Assembly (NCBI GenBank): GCA_965227265.1
Contig: OZ245738.1
Span: forward strand, 1,302,001 to 1,366,000
Direction of reading: 5' to 3'
Length of the DNA: 64,000 nucleotides
Source of the DNA: UBA2336 sp965227265
GTDB taxonomy: Bacteria; Bacteroidota; Bacteroidia; Cytophagales; Cyclobacteriaceae
In this document: in pieces, positions 18,172 through 26,585 of the stretch
Position numbering within the stretch: position 1 is the stretch's first letter
Layout: every line of letters begins with the position of its first letter
Position numbers and translations under genes: made by a program
The notes under the pieces: model-generated
Told to the model about the DNA's origin: nothing
The model's database searches: none
What the model saw: the letters and a program-made list of their open reading frames with translations, nothing else

Positions 18172-19548
18172 ATGAACGCTCTTTACATAGTTTGTGGACT
18201 TGGATTAACAGCGCTTCTGGCCGAAGTTTTCAACATTCGCAGAATTCTGGGTGTGCTGGTAATTATTGGCCTGGCAGCAGCCATCGGCATTACAGTTATG
18301 GAGTTGGGTATGCCAGTTTCCTATTTCTCGAATATGGTTGTATTCGATGATTTTGCATTATCGTTCTCCATTCTAATCATGGCTATTACCATCTTATGGT
18401 TTTGGATGGCACAGGATTATTTCAATCAGGACAAGGATCACTATACAGATCGCGCATCGTTGATCTTGTTTACCGTAGTGGGTGGTATCCTTATGGTATC
18501 CTTCAATAACATGGCGATACTTTTCCTTGGGATCGAAGTTTTATCGCTATCGCTTTATACCCTCGCGGGGAGCAGGAGAGATAGCCTGGCTTCGAATGAA
18601 GCAGCGTTTAAGTATTTCCTGATGGGTTCTTTTGCTACGGGATTTTTACTCTTAGGCATTGCCCTTGTCTACGGATCAACGGGCTCATTCGATATCAGAA
18701 GCATTGCGGCAACGGTTATTATTAATTCTCAAACATTGCCTGCATTCTTTTATGCAGGAGTATTATTGATCATGATCGGGTTGGCATTTAAAATTTCTGC
18801 AGTGCCTTTTCATTTCTGGGCCCCGGATGTTTATTCAGGATCCCCTACCAGCGTCACAGCATTTATGTCGACTGTCGTAAAGATTGCTGCAATAGCTGCA
18901 TTCATTAAAGTCTTTTCAGCGTGTTTTGTGGCGGTTGAATCTACCTGGATTGATGTCTTAAAAGTTATCACAATTCTTACCTTGGCAGTACCGAACCTGA
19001 TTGCAGCAGCTCAGGAAAATGTAAAACGAATGTTGGCGTATTCAAGCGTTGGGCATGTTGGATATATTTTACTAGCCTTCATTGCACAACCTCAAAATTC
19101 CTCTTCAACGATATTCTATTACCTTACCGCGTATTCAGTAGCTTCGATTACTTCGTTTGCCATATTACTGCAAATCGAAAAGCAAAAATCCGGAACTGAT
19201 ATCATCCAGTTCAACGGACTGTTTAAACGTAATCCATTCCTCGCAGTGGGGTTAGCCATTGCCTTATTATCGTTAGCTGGCATTCCACCGTTGGCAGGGT
19301 TCTTCGGAAAGTATATGGTTTTTGTACAAGCTATTACAAGAGGAATGATCTCCCTAACCATTCTGGCCATTGTAACTTCATTGATTGGAGCCTATTACTA
19401 CTTCAAAGTGATCATTGCTATGTTCCTCAAGGAGCCTGTTGGAGACACAATCTCTGTTTCTGTATCGCAGAGGATATTGATCGCAATTCTAGTTGCGGTG
19501 ATGTTTGCATTGGCCATTTTCCCAGATTACGTTCTTTCTCTGATTTAA
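18172..19548 (+). CDS. nuoN: NADH-quinone oxidoreductase subunit N
   Basis: A 458-residue antiporter-like subunit, last gene of the operon. Visible signatures are FLGIEVLSLSLYTLAG (helix-5 glutamate), FHFWAPDVYSGSPTSVTAFM and the lysine-bearing MLAYSSVGHVGYIL. It starts 1 nt after nuoM. A 16-bp palindrome lies over its stop codon but no strong terminator follows. Confidence 0.97.
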   Translation: MNALYIVCGLGLTALLAEVFNIRRILGVLVIIGLAAAIGITVMELGMPVSYFSNMVVFDDFALSFSILIMAITILWFWMAQDYFNQDKDHYTDRASLILFTVVGGILMVSFNNMAILFLGIEVLSLSLYTLAGSRRDSLASNEAAFKYFLMGSFATGFLLLGIALVYGSTGSFDIRSIAATVIINSQTLPAFFYAGVLLIMIGLAFKISAVPFHFWAPDVYSGSPTSVTAFMSTVVKIAAIAAFIKVFSACFVAVESTWIDVLKVITILTLAVPNLIAAAQENVKRMLAYSSVGHVGYILLAFIAQPQNSSSTIFYYLTAYSVASITSFAILLQIEKQKSGTDIIQFNGLFKRNPFLAVGLAIALLSLAGIPPLAGFFGKYMVFVQAITRGMISLTILAIVTSLIGAYYYFKVIIAMFLKEPVGDTISVSVSQRILIAILVAVMFALAIFPDYVLSLI

Positions 19549-19614
19549 GCTTAAATCGCTTGAATTTGAAGGATTTAATTTCTATTTTCATAGACCTAAT
19601 AAACTCTTGCCACT

Positions 19615-20046
19615 ATGAAATATGTTCAGGATATTCTGAAATCAAAAGGTAGCGTTGTCTACTCAGTAGAACCTAATATTATGGTTTATGCCGCCATCGA
19701 GCAGATGTGCGAAAAAAGTATCGGTGGTTTGATGATTGTTGAAGGTGGAAAGCTTGTCGGAATCTTCACTGAGCGGGATTATGCACGAAAGCTCATTCTT
19801 AAAGGAAAGTCTTCAAAAGACACACCCATAAAAGATCTGATGACTCCAAATCCGTTTACTGTAACACCTCAAAGCAGCATTGAAGACTGTATGAAACTTA
19901 TGGCAGGTAAACACATCCGTCATTTACCGGTAGAGGAGAATGGTAAGCTAATCGGTATGATTTCTATAGGAGATGTGGTGAAACACATCATCGAAGATCA
20001 GAAATCAACCATTGAGCACCTGGAACAATACATTGCCGGACAATAA
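19615..20046 (+). CDS. CBS-domain pair protein
   Basis: A 143-residue protein made almost entirely of two CBS domains, about residues 10-65 (ending GKLVGIFTERDYARKLI) and 75-135 (MTPNPFTVTPQSSIEDCMKLM ending GKLIGMISIGDVVKHII). CBS pairs bind adenine nucleotides or related ligands and usually regulate a partner. Stand-alone proteins of this kind are common; the partner is unknown. It lies 66 bp after nuoN and could be a read-through member of that operon. Confidence 0.92.
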   Translation: MKYVQDILKSKGSVVYSVEPNIMVYAAIEQMCEKSIGGLMIVEGGKLVGIFTERDYARKLILKGKSSKDTPIKDLMTPNPFTVTPQSSIEDCMKLMAGKHIRHLPVEENGKLIGMISIGDVVKHIIEDQKSTIEHLEQYIAGQ

Positions 20047-20094
20047 TTTCGTTTCTATTACAATAATTCCTGAAAGCCTGCGACTTTAGTAGGA

Positions 20095-21213
20095 GTGAAG
20101 CTTATTAAGAAGATTTTAAAGGGATTATTAATCGTGGCCGCGTCTCTGGCCCTCATTATTGTTATAGCTATGCAGCACAGTTCTTTCGGAAAATTGCCAT
20201 CAGGTGAACGCCTGGAGCGTATTAAAAAATCACCCAATTACAAGGATGAGAATTTTGCCAATCTGACCGAAACCAAAATGATGGCCGAAGGAGCTTCTTA
20301 TCCTAAGATGATAGTTGACTTCTTTAGTAAGGGGATTGATCGCGAACCAGCCGATACATTGCCTTCCATTAAAACTGATTTAAAATCATTGCCGTCTGAT
20401 AAAACAACGTTGGTCTGGTTTGGTCATTCATCGTACTTTATTAAACTGAATGGAAAAACTATTCTGATTGATCCGGTATTCAGTGAGCGTGCGTCACCGT
20501 TTCAGTTTATTGGTAAGAAAGCTTATCCAATTCAAACTCCATATACCCTGGAGGATTTTCCGGATAGTATTGATTTGGTAATTATTACCCATGATCATTA
20601 CGATCATTTGGATTACAACACCATTAAGAAACTTCACCCGAACGTAAAGCAGTTTTATACTTCATTAGGCGTTGGCTCTCACCTGGAATACTGGGGAGTT
20701 GATGCGGCTAAAATTACTGAGTTTGATTGGTGGGAAAGCAAACTACTTGAACCGGGATTTGAAATTATCGCCACACCTGCCAGACACTTTTCTGGCCGCG
20801 GACTTAAACGCAATCAGACATTATGGAGCTCGTTTGTGTTAAAGACTGATTCAACATCAATTTATGTTGGCGGTGACTCAGGATATGATTCAGCCTTTAC
20901 TGCTATTGGCGACAAGTATGGTCCGTTTGATTTAGCGTTGCTTGAGTGCGGTCAGTACAACACTATGTGGCCAAACATTCACATGATGCCGGAAGAAGTA
21001 GCGCAAGCTGCTGTAGATTTAAAAGCAAAAGTTTTTATGCCTGTCCACTGGAGTAAGTTTACCCTTGCATTACACCGATGGAAAGATCCGATTGAGCGCA
21101 CCACAAAAGCTGCAGAACAATTGGGAATTTCTGTAACAACTCCTAAGATCGGAGAACCAGTAGTTTTAGGGAATGAGCTTCCAACGAAAAAATGGTGGGA
21201 GGGGTTGAAATAA
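20095..21213 (+). CDS. Metallo-beta-lactamase-fold hydrolase (UlaG/NAPE-PLD-like)
   Basis: A 372-residue protein with an N-terminal membrane anchor (LIVAASLALIIVIAM) and an MBL domain from about 100 onward. The metal motif THDHYDHLD gives H166, H168, D170 and H171; further ligands lie in TPARHFSG and GGDSGYD, and the final His may be in MPVHWSKF. The FGHSSYFIKLNGKTILIDPVF segment is typical of the UlaG/NAPE-phospholipase-D-like group. Substrate cannot be read from sequence; lipid or phosphodiester hydrolysis is plausible. GTG start, consistent with placing the basic residues just before the anchor. Confidence 0.88.
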   Translation: MKLIKKILKGLLIVAASLALIIVIAMQHSSFGKLPSGERLERIKKSPNYKDENFANLTETKMMAEGASYPKMIVDFFSKGIDREPADTLPSIKTDLKSLPSDKTTLVWFGHSSYFIKLNGKTILIDPVFSERASPFQFIGKKAYPIQTPYTLEDFPDSIDLVIITHDHYDHLDYNTIKKLHPNVKQFYTSLGVGSHLEYWGVDAAKITEFDWWESKLLEPGFEIIATPARHFSGRGLKRNQTLWSSFVLKTDSTSIYVGGDSGYDSAFTAIGDKYGPFDLALLECGQYNTMWPNIHMMPEEVAQAAVDLKAKVFMPVHWSKFTLALHRWKDPIERTTKAAEQLGISVTTPKIGEPVVLGNELPTKKWWEGLK

Positions 21214-21226
21214 TTCCGAATTCTAA

Positions 21227-21266
21227 ATTTCAAATTTCGAATTAAATTTAATCCGAAATTTGAAAT
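21227..21266. terminator. AT-rich hairpin between convergent genes
   Basis: A 13-bp perfect stem (ATTTCAAATTTCG at 21227-21239, CGAAATTTGAAAT at 21254-21266) encloses a loop that is itself nearly self-complementary. It sits between the hydrolase ending at 21213 and the cyclophilin gene ending at 21276. Position suggests a bidirectional terminator, though no clear T-run follows. The arms share the AAATTTCAAATTT word with the nuoF-nuoG palindrome. Confidence 0.5.
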
Positions 21267-21275
21267 CCGAAATTA

Positions 21276-21722
21276 CTAGATTGATTCAACTTCTTTAATC
21301 ACAACCTTCTCCATTACATCGCCTGCACGGATCTGATCGATAATATCCAGCCCTTCATAAACTTTACCAAATACAGTATGATTACGGTCAAGGTGTTTGG
21401 TGCTTTCGCGTGTGTGGCAGATAAAGAATTGTGACCCACCTGTATTTCTGCCGGCATGTGCCATGGAAAGTACGCCTCGGTCATGGTATTGATTCTGTCC
21501 GGTTAGTTCACAATCAATTTTATATCCCGGTCCACCATTACCAATTCCATTGGGGCAACCACCTTGGATCATAAAATTTGGGATCACGCGGTGGAAAATC
21601 AGACCGTCATAAAAATTATGATCTACCAGATCAATAAAATTCTTCACCGTTTTTGGGGCATCCTCTTCAAAGAATTTGATCTTCATCACGCCCTTTTTTG
21701 TGTGGATTTCAGCTATTTTCAT
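21276..21722 (-). CDS. Peptidyl-prolyl cis-trans isomerase, cyclophilin type
   Basis: A 148-residue single-domain cyclophilin without a signal peptide, so cytoplasmic. The active-site region FHRVIPNFMIQGGCPNGIGNGG contains the catalytic Arg, and SMAHAGRNTGGSQFFI and LDRNHTVFGKV are also present. It catalyses proline isomerisation during folding. Single gene, convergent with the hydrolase and divergent from the small gene at 21784. Confidence 0.95.
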   Translation of the reverse strand: MKIAEIHTKKGVMKIKFFEEDAPKTVKNFIDLVDHNFYDGLIFHRVIPNFMIQGGCPNGIGNGGPGYKIDCELTGQNQYHDRGVLSMAHAGRNTGGSQFFICHTRESTKHLDRNHTVFGKVYEGLDIIDQIRAGDVMEKVVIKEVESI

Positions 21723-21783
21723 TGCATAATTTAATTATCCGGCAAAGGTAATATCACCGGTTTTTGAAAGCTAATTTTGCTGA

Positions 21784-22044
21784 ATGATAAAGTGCGTTAC
21801 CCAAAAGAAGGTTTATCTCACACAAGAGCTCGCTGAAGAGGCTTTGCTGGGTGCACATACCCGATTTCATTACGCTAAAGGTCAAGGCCCAGTTGGAGTT
21901 TATAAATGTGATGATTGCGGATATTTTCACTTAACGTCCAAAGGAACAGTTAATTCAAAGCTTGCTCAGGAGATTAAAGCGGGCAATATTGACAGACAGA
22001 AGCGAGCTGACGAGTGGGTAAATAAATTGAAGTATAAACGCTAG
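21784..22044 (+). CDS. Small conserved hypothetical protein with a CxxC knuckle
   Basis: An 86-residue basic protein. The segment VYKCDDCGYFHLTSKG resembles half of a zinc ribbon, followed by a lysine-rich helical tail. I recognise the CGYFHLTS-type pattern as recurring in small Bacteroidota proteins but know no function. It may be a small nucleic-acid- or ribosome-associated protein. No further cysteine pair is present; the other Cys is C4. Confidence 0.65.
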   Translation: MIKCVTQKKVYLTQELAEEALLGAHTRFHYAKGQGPVGVYKCDDCGYFHLTSKGTVNSKLAQEIKAGNIDRQKRADEWVNKLKYKR

Positions 22045-22102
22045 CAGAGGGCGTAATTTTTTACATTTATAGTACCAAAAGGCAGACCTAACCTTCTCTA
22101 AA

Positions 22103-22651
22103 ATGAAAAAGAAAATATTGATTGCTGTTGCTGTTCTGATTGTATTTCTGGTTGCTGCATTAATTTATCTTAACAATCGTAACCGAACGCTTAGTCCTCC
22201 GGGCAGCACTGAACTCACGAATAACAATCTCACTGTTTCTATTCAATACAGCAGACCTTTTGTTCGTAATCGTATGATTTTCGGTTCAAAAGAACAAGGC
22301 GCACTTCAACCAAATGGTGAATATTGGAGATTAGGCGCTAATGAAGCAACTGAAATTACATTTAATCGTAATGTCTCGTTTAATGGAAATGCTGTTACCG
22401 CTGGAACATACAGACTATATGCCATACCCGGTGCTGAAGAATTTGAATTTTTTCTTAATTCTGAACTGGGTGTATGGGGAGTGTTTGAACCGGATTCTGA
22501 AAAAGATATAGTAAAAACTAAAGTTTCGGTTGAAAAGATTTCTCCACCGACAGAGCAATTTACAATCAGCATGCTTGCTGTTGGAGATACTACTAATATA
22601 AACTTTGAATGGGAGAAGTACCGACTTACACTTCCTGTTACGCCAAACTAA
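22103..22651 (+). CDS. DUF2911 domain protein
   Basis: A 182-residue protein with an N-terminal membrane anchor or uncleaved signal (residues 5-22) and a periplasm-facing DUF2911 domain. Typical parts are VSIQYSRPFVRNRMIFG, LQPNGEYWRLGANEATEI and GTYRLYAIPG. The domain is frequent in Bacteroidota; its function is not established. It overlaps the convergent desaturase gene by 4 bp. Confidence 0.85.
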   Translation: MKKKILIAVAVLIVFLVAALIYLNNRNRTLSPPGSTELTNNNLTVSIQYSRPFVRNRMIFGSKEQGALQPNGEYWRLGANEATEITFNRNVSFNGNAVTAGTYRLYAIPGAEEFEFFLNSELGVWGVFEPDSEKDIVKTKVSVEKISPPTEQFTISMLAVGDTTNINFEWEKYRLTLPVTPN

Positions 22652-23625
22652 ATTTGTTTTAGCGTGATCATTTTTTCTTTATCGGCATCCCACAACTTTA
22701 AATTAAAACAGCGAATCACTTCAAGGGGGTGCCATGAAGTGGTGGGCGCATTGTGTAATTCAGGCATTGCATCATGAACTTCTTTTAAGCGATAGAAAGG
22801 GATTCTTGAGTTGACATGATGAACATGATGATATCCAATATTCGCAGTGAACCATTGCATAATAGGATTCATTGGCATAAAGCTTGTAGAAGTAAGCGCT
22901 GCATTTACATACGTCCAATCATGATTCTCTGAAAACTTGGCGCTTGGAAAATTATGTTGTGCATAGAAAAGATAGGAACCTGTTCCGAACGCAATAAAGA
23001 AAGGAATAAACCAACAAAGCAAAAAAGCCAATGGTCCGAAATAAATCCATATTAATGTACCTGCCGCTACATGAATAACTAGGGCTAATAACGAGTCAAG
23101 ATGTCGGCCTGGACTTTGTATAAATGATTTTAAGTTTAACCAATACACAAAAAGTGTAAAGTACCCGAAAATAACGGTGAGCGGATGACGGTTGATCAAA
23201 TAAATCCGCTTTTCATTTTTTGTAAGCTTAAGATAACGTGTTTTGCAGATGGTTGGATACGAACCTATTCCGGCAATCGTGAGCTTTGAATTGTTGTTGT
23301 GATGATGTTCATGTGAACGTTTCCAAATTGTTTCAGGAGCGAGTAAGAATATTCCAACAGCCTTCATGACCAGCGAAGCAAGCATTGAATTCTGCAAAAT
23401 GGCACGATGCTCATAATCATGATAAATTACAAACATGCGTACATATAGAAGTCCGCAGATAAAGCATGTAACAATGCGTAACGGGATCGGCAGGAAATTG
23501 GTTAGCGTTAAGTAAAAGAAGCCTACAATCAATACAAGTGTAACAATAGTTTCAAACCAGCTTTTAAAGCGATTTTCGCCTGTAAAACTTTTGCTGGTCA
23601 ACAATAATTCTTTGCTTGTCCGCAT
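22648..23625 (-). CDS. Membrane fatty acid desaturase family protein
   Basis: A 325-residue integral membrane di-iron enzyme. The three histidine clusters are visible: HDYEH (H69, H73), HEHHH (H105, H108, H109) and YHHVHH near residue 270. Four to six helices surround them. Such enzymes introduce double bonds or hydroxyl groups into acyl chains or carotenoids using O2. The neighbouring lipid acyltransferase gene supports a membrane-lipid role. Regiospecificity cannot be judged. Confidence 0.88.
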   Translation of the reverse strand: MRTSKELLLTSKSFTGENRFKSWFETIVTLVLIVGFFYLTLTNFLPIPLRIVTCFICGLLYVRMFVIYHDYEHRAILQNSMLASLVMKAVGIFLLAPETIWKRSHEHHHNNNSKLTIAGIGSYPTICKTRYLKLTKNEKRIYLINRHPLTVIFGYFTLFVYWLNLKSFIQSPGRHLDSLLALVIHVAAGTLIWIYFGPLAFLLCWFIPFFIAFGTGSYLFYAQHNFPSAKFSENHDWTYVNAALTSTSFMPMNPIMQWFTANIGYHHVHHVNSRIPFYRLKEVHDAMPELHNAPTTSWHPLEVIRCFNLKLWDADKEKMITLKQI

Positions 23626-23711
23626 GATTAAAGCCCGTTGTTTAGATAAACAAATTCTTTAAAGTTACCGAAAACTATCGACAACGTTTGAAATCGGGAT
23701 TTTTAGACTTT

Positions 23712-24581
23712 TTAGGCAGATTTTTGCTTATGCTTCCATCTACGGTGTGACCAAAGCCAGGGCACAGGATCTAGGATAATTTCCTGTTCAAGACGTTTCA
23801 TGAATGCATGTGAGATCTCGTTTTCAGCCGTGTCCTTCGGATTGGCAAACAACATCTCCGGGTAAACTTCATAGTAACCTCTTTTCAACCGCTTAACATT
23901 CATATACACAACTGGATAATTAAATTTTGCAGCCAGTCTTTCGGCTCCTGTAAATACAGCGGTGTTTTGATTGAGAAAGGTCATCCAATATGCTTTATCC
24001 TTGGGTGCAGTCTGATCGGCAATAAAAGCAGTGGCGGTAAGCTGAGAGCGATTTGCTACCATGTCGCGAAGTGTAAGATTCACAGGTGTGATGCGCGTAC
24101 CGAAGCGAGTCCGCATTTTCGTCATCATTTTTTCGAAATACGGATTTGACAAAGGTCGATAGATAACAACCAGCGGATATCCGGTTGCCAATGTAAAACC
24201 CGGTCCAGCCCATTCCCAATTTCCGTAGTGCCCCATAATGATGATAAAGCTTTTGCCTTCATCGCGCATTTTATCGAGCCAATCCGTGGAATGAAACTTA
24301 CAGTGTTCGCGTGATTCAGCTTCGTCCATGCGAACTGTTTTAAGAATCTCCACTACTAAATCGCACAGGTAACGATTATAATCTTTATAAAGCTTATCAA
24401 TTTCCGCTGGATTTTTATCCGGAAAGGAAAGTGTAAGATTCTTGAAAATTACTTTTTTTCGGTAGCCGCTTATCCTGAGTAAATGATATAATCCGTCCGA
24501 TAAACCGTACAACATCCGAAAGGGCAGGAGCGCGATCAGGTAAATGAACGGATAGGTACAGTAGTAGAAGACAGCCTTCAT
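23712..24581 (-). CDS. LpxL/HtrB-type lysophospholipid/lipid A acyltransferase
   Basis: A 289-residue protein of the LpxL/HtrB acyltransferase family. The N-terminal hydrophobic anchor is followed by the catalytic HxxxxE motif (GHYGNWEWAG) and the substrate-binding VIYRPLSNPYFEKMM block. These enzymes add secondary acyl chains to lipid A or aminolipids on the inner leaflet. It lies 86 bp upstream of the desaturase on the same strand and may be transcribed with it. Confidence 0.9.
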   Translation of the reverse strand: MKAVFYYCTYPFIYLIALLPFRMLYGLSDGLYHLLRISGYRKKVIFKNLTLSFPDKNPAEIDKLYKDYNRYLCDLVVEILKTVRMDEAESREHCKFHSTDWLDKMRDEGKSFIIIMGHYGNWEWAGPGFTLATGYPLVVIYRPLSNPYFEKMMTKMRTRFGTRITPVNLTLRDMVANRSQLTATAFIADQTAPKDKAYWMTFLNQNTAVFTGAERLAAKFNYPVVYMNVKRLKRGYYEVYPEMLFANPKDTAENEISHAFMKRLEQEIILDPVPWLWSHRRWKHKQKSA

Positions 24582-24731
24582 ATAATATTTCTTAAAAATA
24601 GAGTTTTATTTTTTATCTATTATTAAGCAGGAAATAACCATCTTAAGGCATACAGTTTCGTAAACTAAATCCTTTAAATCCTTTCTAACCTGCCTGCCGT
24701 TTTTCTATTTTTCAGAGCGATTTTAATACCT

Positions 24732-26378
24732 ATGGCGAGTTGGCACAGTTGGGGAAATTTATATAAAAACCTTATCCGTTTACGGGTATGGCATTTACAA
24801 CCAGCATTGCGTCATGCCTTATCAGGCTTCTTGCTAATTTTAACCACTGTACTATCTGCCATCGGACAACCCGATAGCCTCATTCTCACCCTTAATACTA
24901 CACTGCAAAATAAGGAGAGATACGTTCAAGCCAGACAGATTCGGATTAATCAATACCGGGATCAACTGAGCAAAACATCTCCTGAAAACAATCTTCAGCA
25001 TTTTGAGCTTTTGGATAAGCTCTCTGATGAGTACAAAACCTTCGTTTACGATTCCGCCTTCATTTACATCAACAAGTTGCAGACAGTAGCGTATAAAATG
25101 AAAGACCCTATCAGGATCGCACATTCAAGGGTTAAACTTGGATTTATCTTGATTTCATCCGGAATGTTTAAGGAAACCCTTGATTCGCTATCAACGCTTA
25201 ATGTTCGGGATATGCCCGACAGTATCCTGTTCAATTACTATTTCCTGCTTGCCAGAACATATTATGATTTGGGCGACTTTGACAGGGATGTTTTCTATAC
25301 ACCTAAGTACACGGATTTAGGAAATAAGTATATCGATTCAGCAAGAAGCCTGCGAAAACCTGGTTCGTACGATTACATTTATCTGAATGGGCTTAAAAAT
25401 CTGAAAAATGAGAATGATGAAGATGCATTGAACGATTTGAACAGCATTCTGCAAGGCTACGAGCTGACTTCGCATCAGCTGGCTGTTGTAGCATCAACCT
25501 TAAGTTATTTTTATATCACCCATAATCAATCTGAAAAGGCAATAGATCTGTTGATAAAGGCGGCAATAGCTGATATTGAATCCGCTACGAAAGAGACTTC
25601 CGCTATGCAGTTATTAGCAGAAGAACTCTACAAGAAAGGAGATATTGCCAATGCCTACGTCTACATCCAGCAGGCTATGGATGATGCAATTTTTTATGGA
25701 GCGAGGCAGCGAAAAATTCAGGTTGGTGCTATCCTTCCCTTGATTGCTGCAGAGAAGCTTCATAATGTGGACGCACAAAGACGTCTTTGGCTTATCTATT
25801 CAACAATTATTACCCTGCTTTCTGTTCTGGTAATTGTTTTTGCCTGGATCATTCTCAAACAGGTTAGAAAACTACGGTTAACTCAAAAAGCATTACTGGA
25901 ATCAAACCGAATAAAGGAAGAATACATTGGTTTCTACTTTAATGTAAACTCAGAATACCTGAATAAGGCTGAAGCGCTTAAAAAATCTATCGAACTTAAA
26001 CTGGTAACAAAGAAACTGGAAGACATCAAGTTTATCGTAAACAACTTTAACCCGAAGAAGGATAGGGAAGATCTATATGGCAATTTTGACAAGATTTTCC
26101 TGAAGCTTTTCCCGGATTTTGTGGCTACGTTCAACTCCTATTTTAAAGATGAAGATCGGATTGTATTAAAAGATGGTCAACTCCTTAATACAGAATTGCG
26201 GATTTTTGCACTGATCCGATTGGGTATCCATGATACCGAGAAGATTGCCAAAATTCTGGACTACTCGATTAATACCATCTATAACTATAAAGCTCGAGTT
26301 AAGGGCAAATCCTTGCTGCCGAATGAGCAGTTTGAAAAGAAGATCATGGAGATAAGTGCCGTTCAGGCCGACCTTTAG
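24732..26378 (+). CDS. Membrane-anchored TPR/HTH regulator (DUF6377/SusR-like)
   Basis: A 548-residue protein with the layout of Bacteroidota PUL regulators: a signal-like segment (about 30-45), a helical TPR-like sensor region in the periplasm, one transmembrane helix at about 352-378 (LIYSTIITLLSVLVIVFAWI), a coiled segment, and a C-terminal HTH (LIRLGIHDTEKIAKILDYSINTIYNYKARVK). This matches the size and membrane location reported for SusR of Bacteroides thetaiotaomicron. It is located 207 bp upstream of the GH97-SusCD cluster, so it probably activates that cluster in response to an oligosaccharide. The ligand is unknown. Confidence 0.82.
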   Translation: MASWHSWGNLYKNLIRLRVWHLQPALRHALSGFLLILTTVLSAIGQPDSLILTLNTTLQNKERYVQARQIRINQYRDQLSKTSPENNLQHFELLDKLSDEYKTFVYDSAFIYINKLQTVAYKMKDPIRIAHSRVKLGFILISSGMFKETLDSLSTLNVRDMPDSILFNYYFLLARTYYDLGDFDRDVFYTPKYTDLGNKYIDSARSLRKPGSYDYIYLNGLKNLKNENDEDALNDLNSILQGYELTSHQLAVVASTLSYFYITHNQSEKAIDLLIKAAIADIESATKETSAMQLLAEELYKKGDIANAYVYIQQAMDDAIFYGARQRKIQVGAILPLIAAEKLHNVDAQRRLWLIYSTIITLLSVLVIVFAWIILKQVRKLRLTQKALLESNRIKEEYIGFYFNVNSEYLNKAEALKKSIELKLVTKKLEDIKFIVNNFNPKKDREDLYGNFDKIFLKLFPDFVATFNSYFKDEDRIVLKDGQLLNTELRIFALIRLGIHDTEKIAKILDYSINTIYNYKARVKGKSLLPNEQFEKKIMEISAVQADL

Positions 26379-26530
26379 TCCACATTTCATTTATATTTTA
26401 CAACGTTTGCGCTATTAGCAATTAGCTCATTACCAGGTAATTGTAAAATTAACCAGTTCATTTTTTTTATATTTTCTCTGCAAGAATTTTAATGCCTCTT
26501 GTGTCGGCCGTGCTTTGTCTAAAGCTAATG

Positions 26531-26566
26531 CAATCGATAGCGGAAAGTCTCAGATGCTATCGGTTG
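26531..26566. promoter_or_regulatory. Inverted repeat upstream of the SusCD locus, candidate operator or leader hairpin
   Basis: Arms CAATCGATAGC (26531-26541) and GCTATCGGTTG (26556-26566) are complementary over 11 positions with one T-G wobble and a 14-nt loop. It ends 19 bp before the GH97 start codon, in the gap downstream of the regulator gene. It could be the regulator's binding site or a 5' leader hairpin; the wobble slightly favours RNA. Confidence 0.45.
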
Positions 26567-26585
26567 ATCCTAAACGCGGCTTCCT

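Noticed and set aside
19542..19557. Perfect 16-bp palindrome GATTTAAGCTTAAATC over the nuoN stop codon, considered as terminator
   Set aside because: It is AT-rich, short and has no T-run directly after it; read-through to the CBS gene is possible. Kept only as a note.
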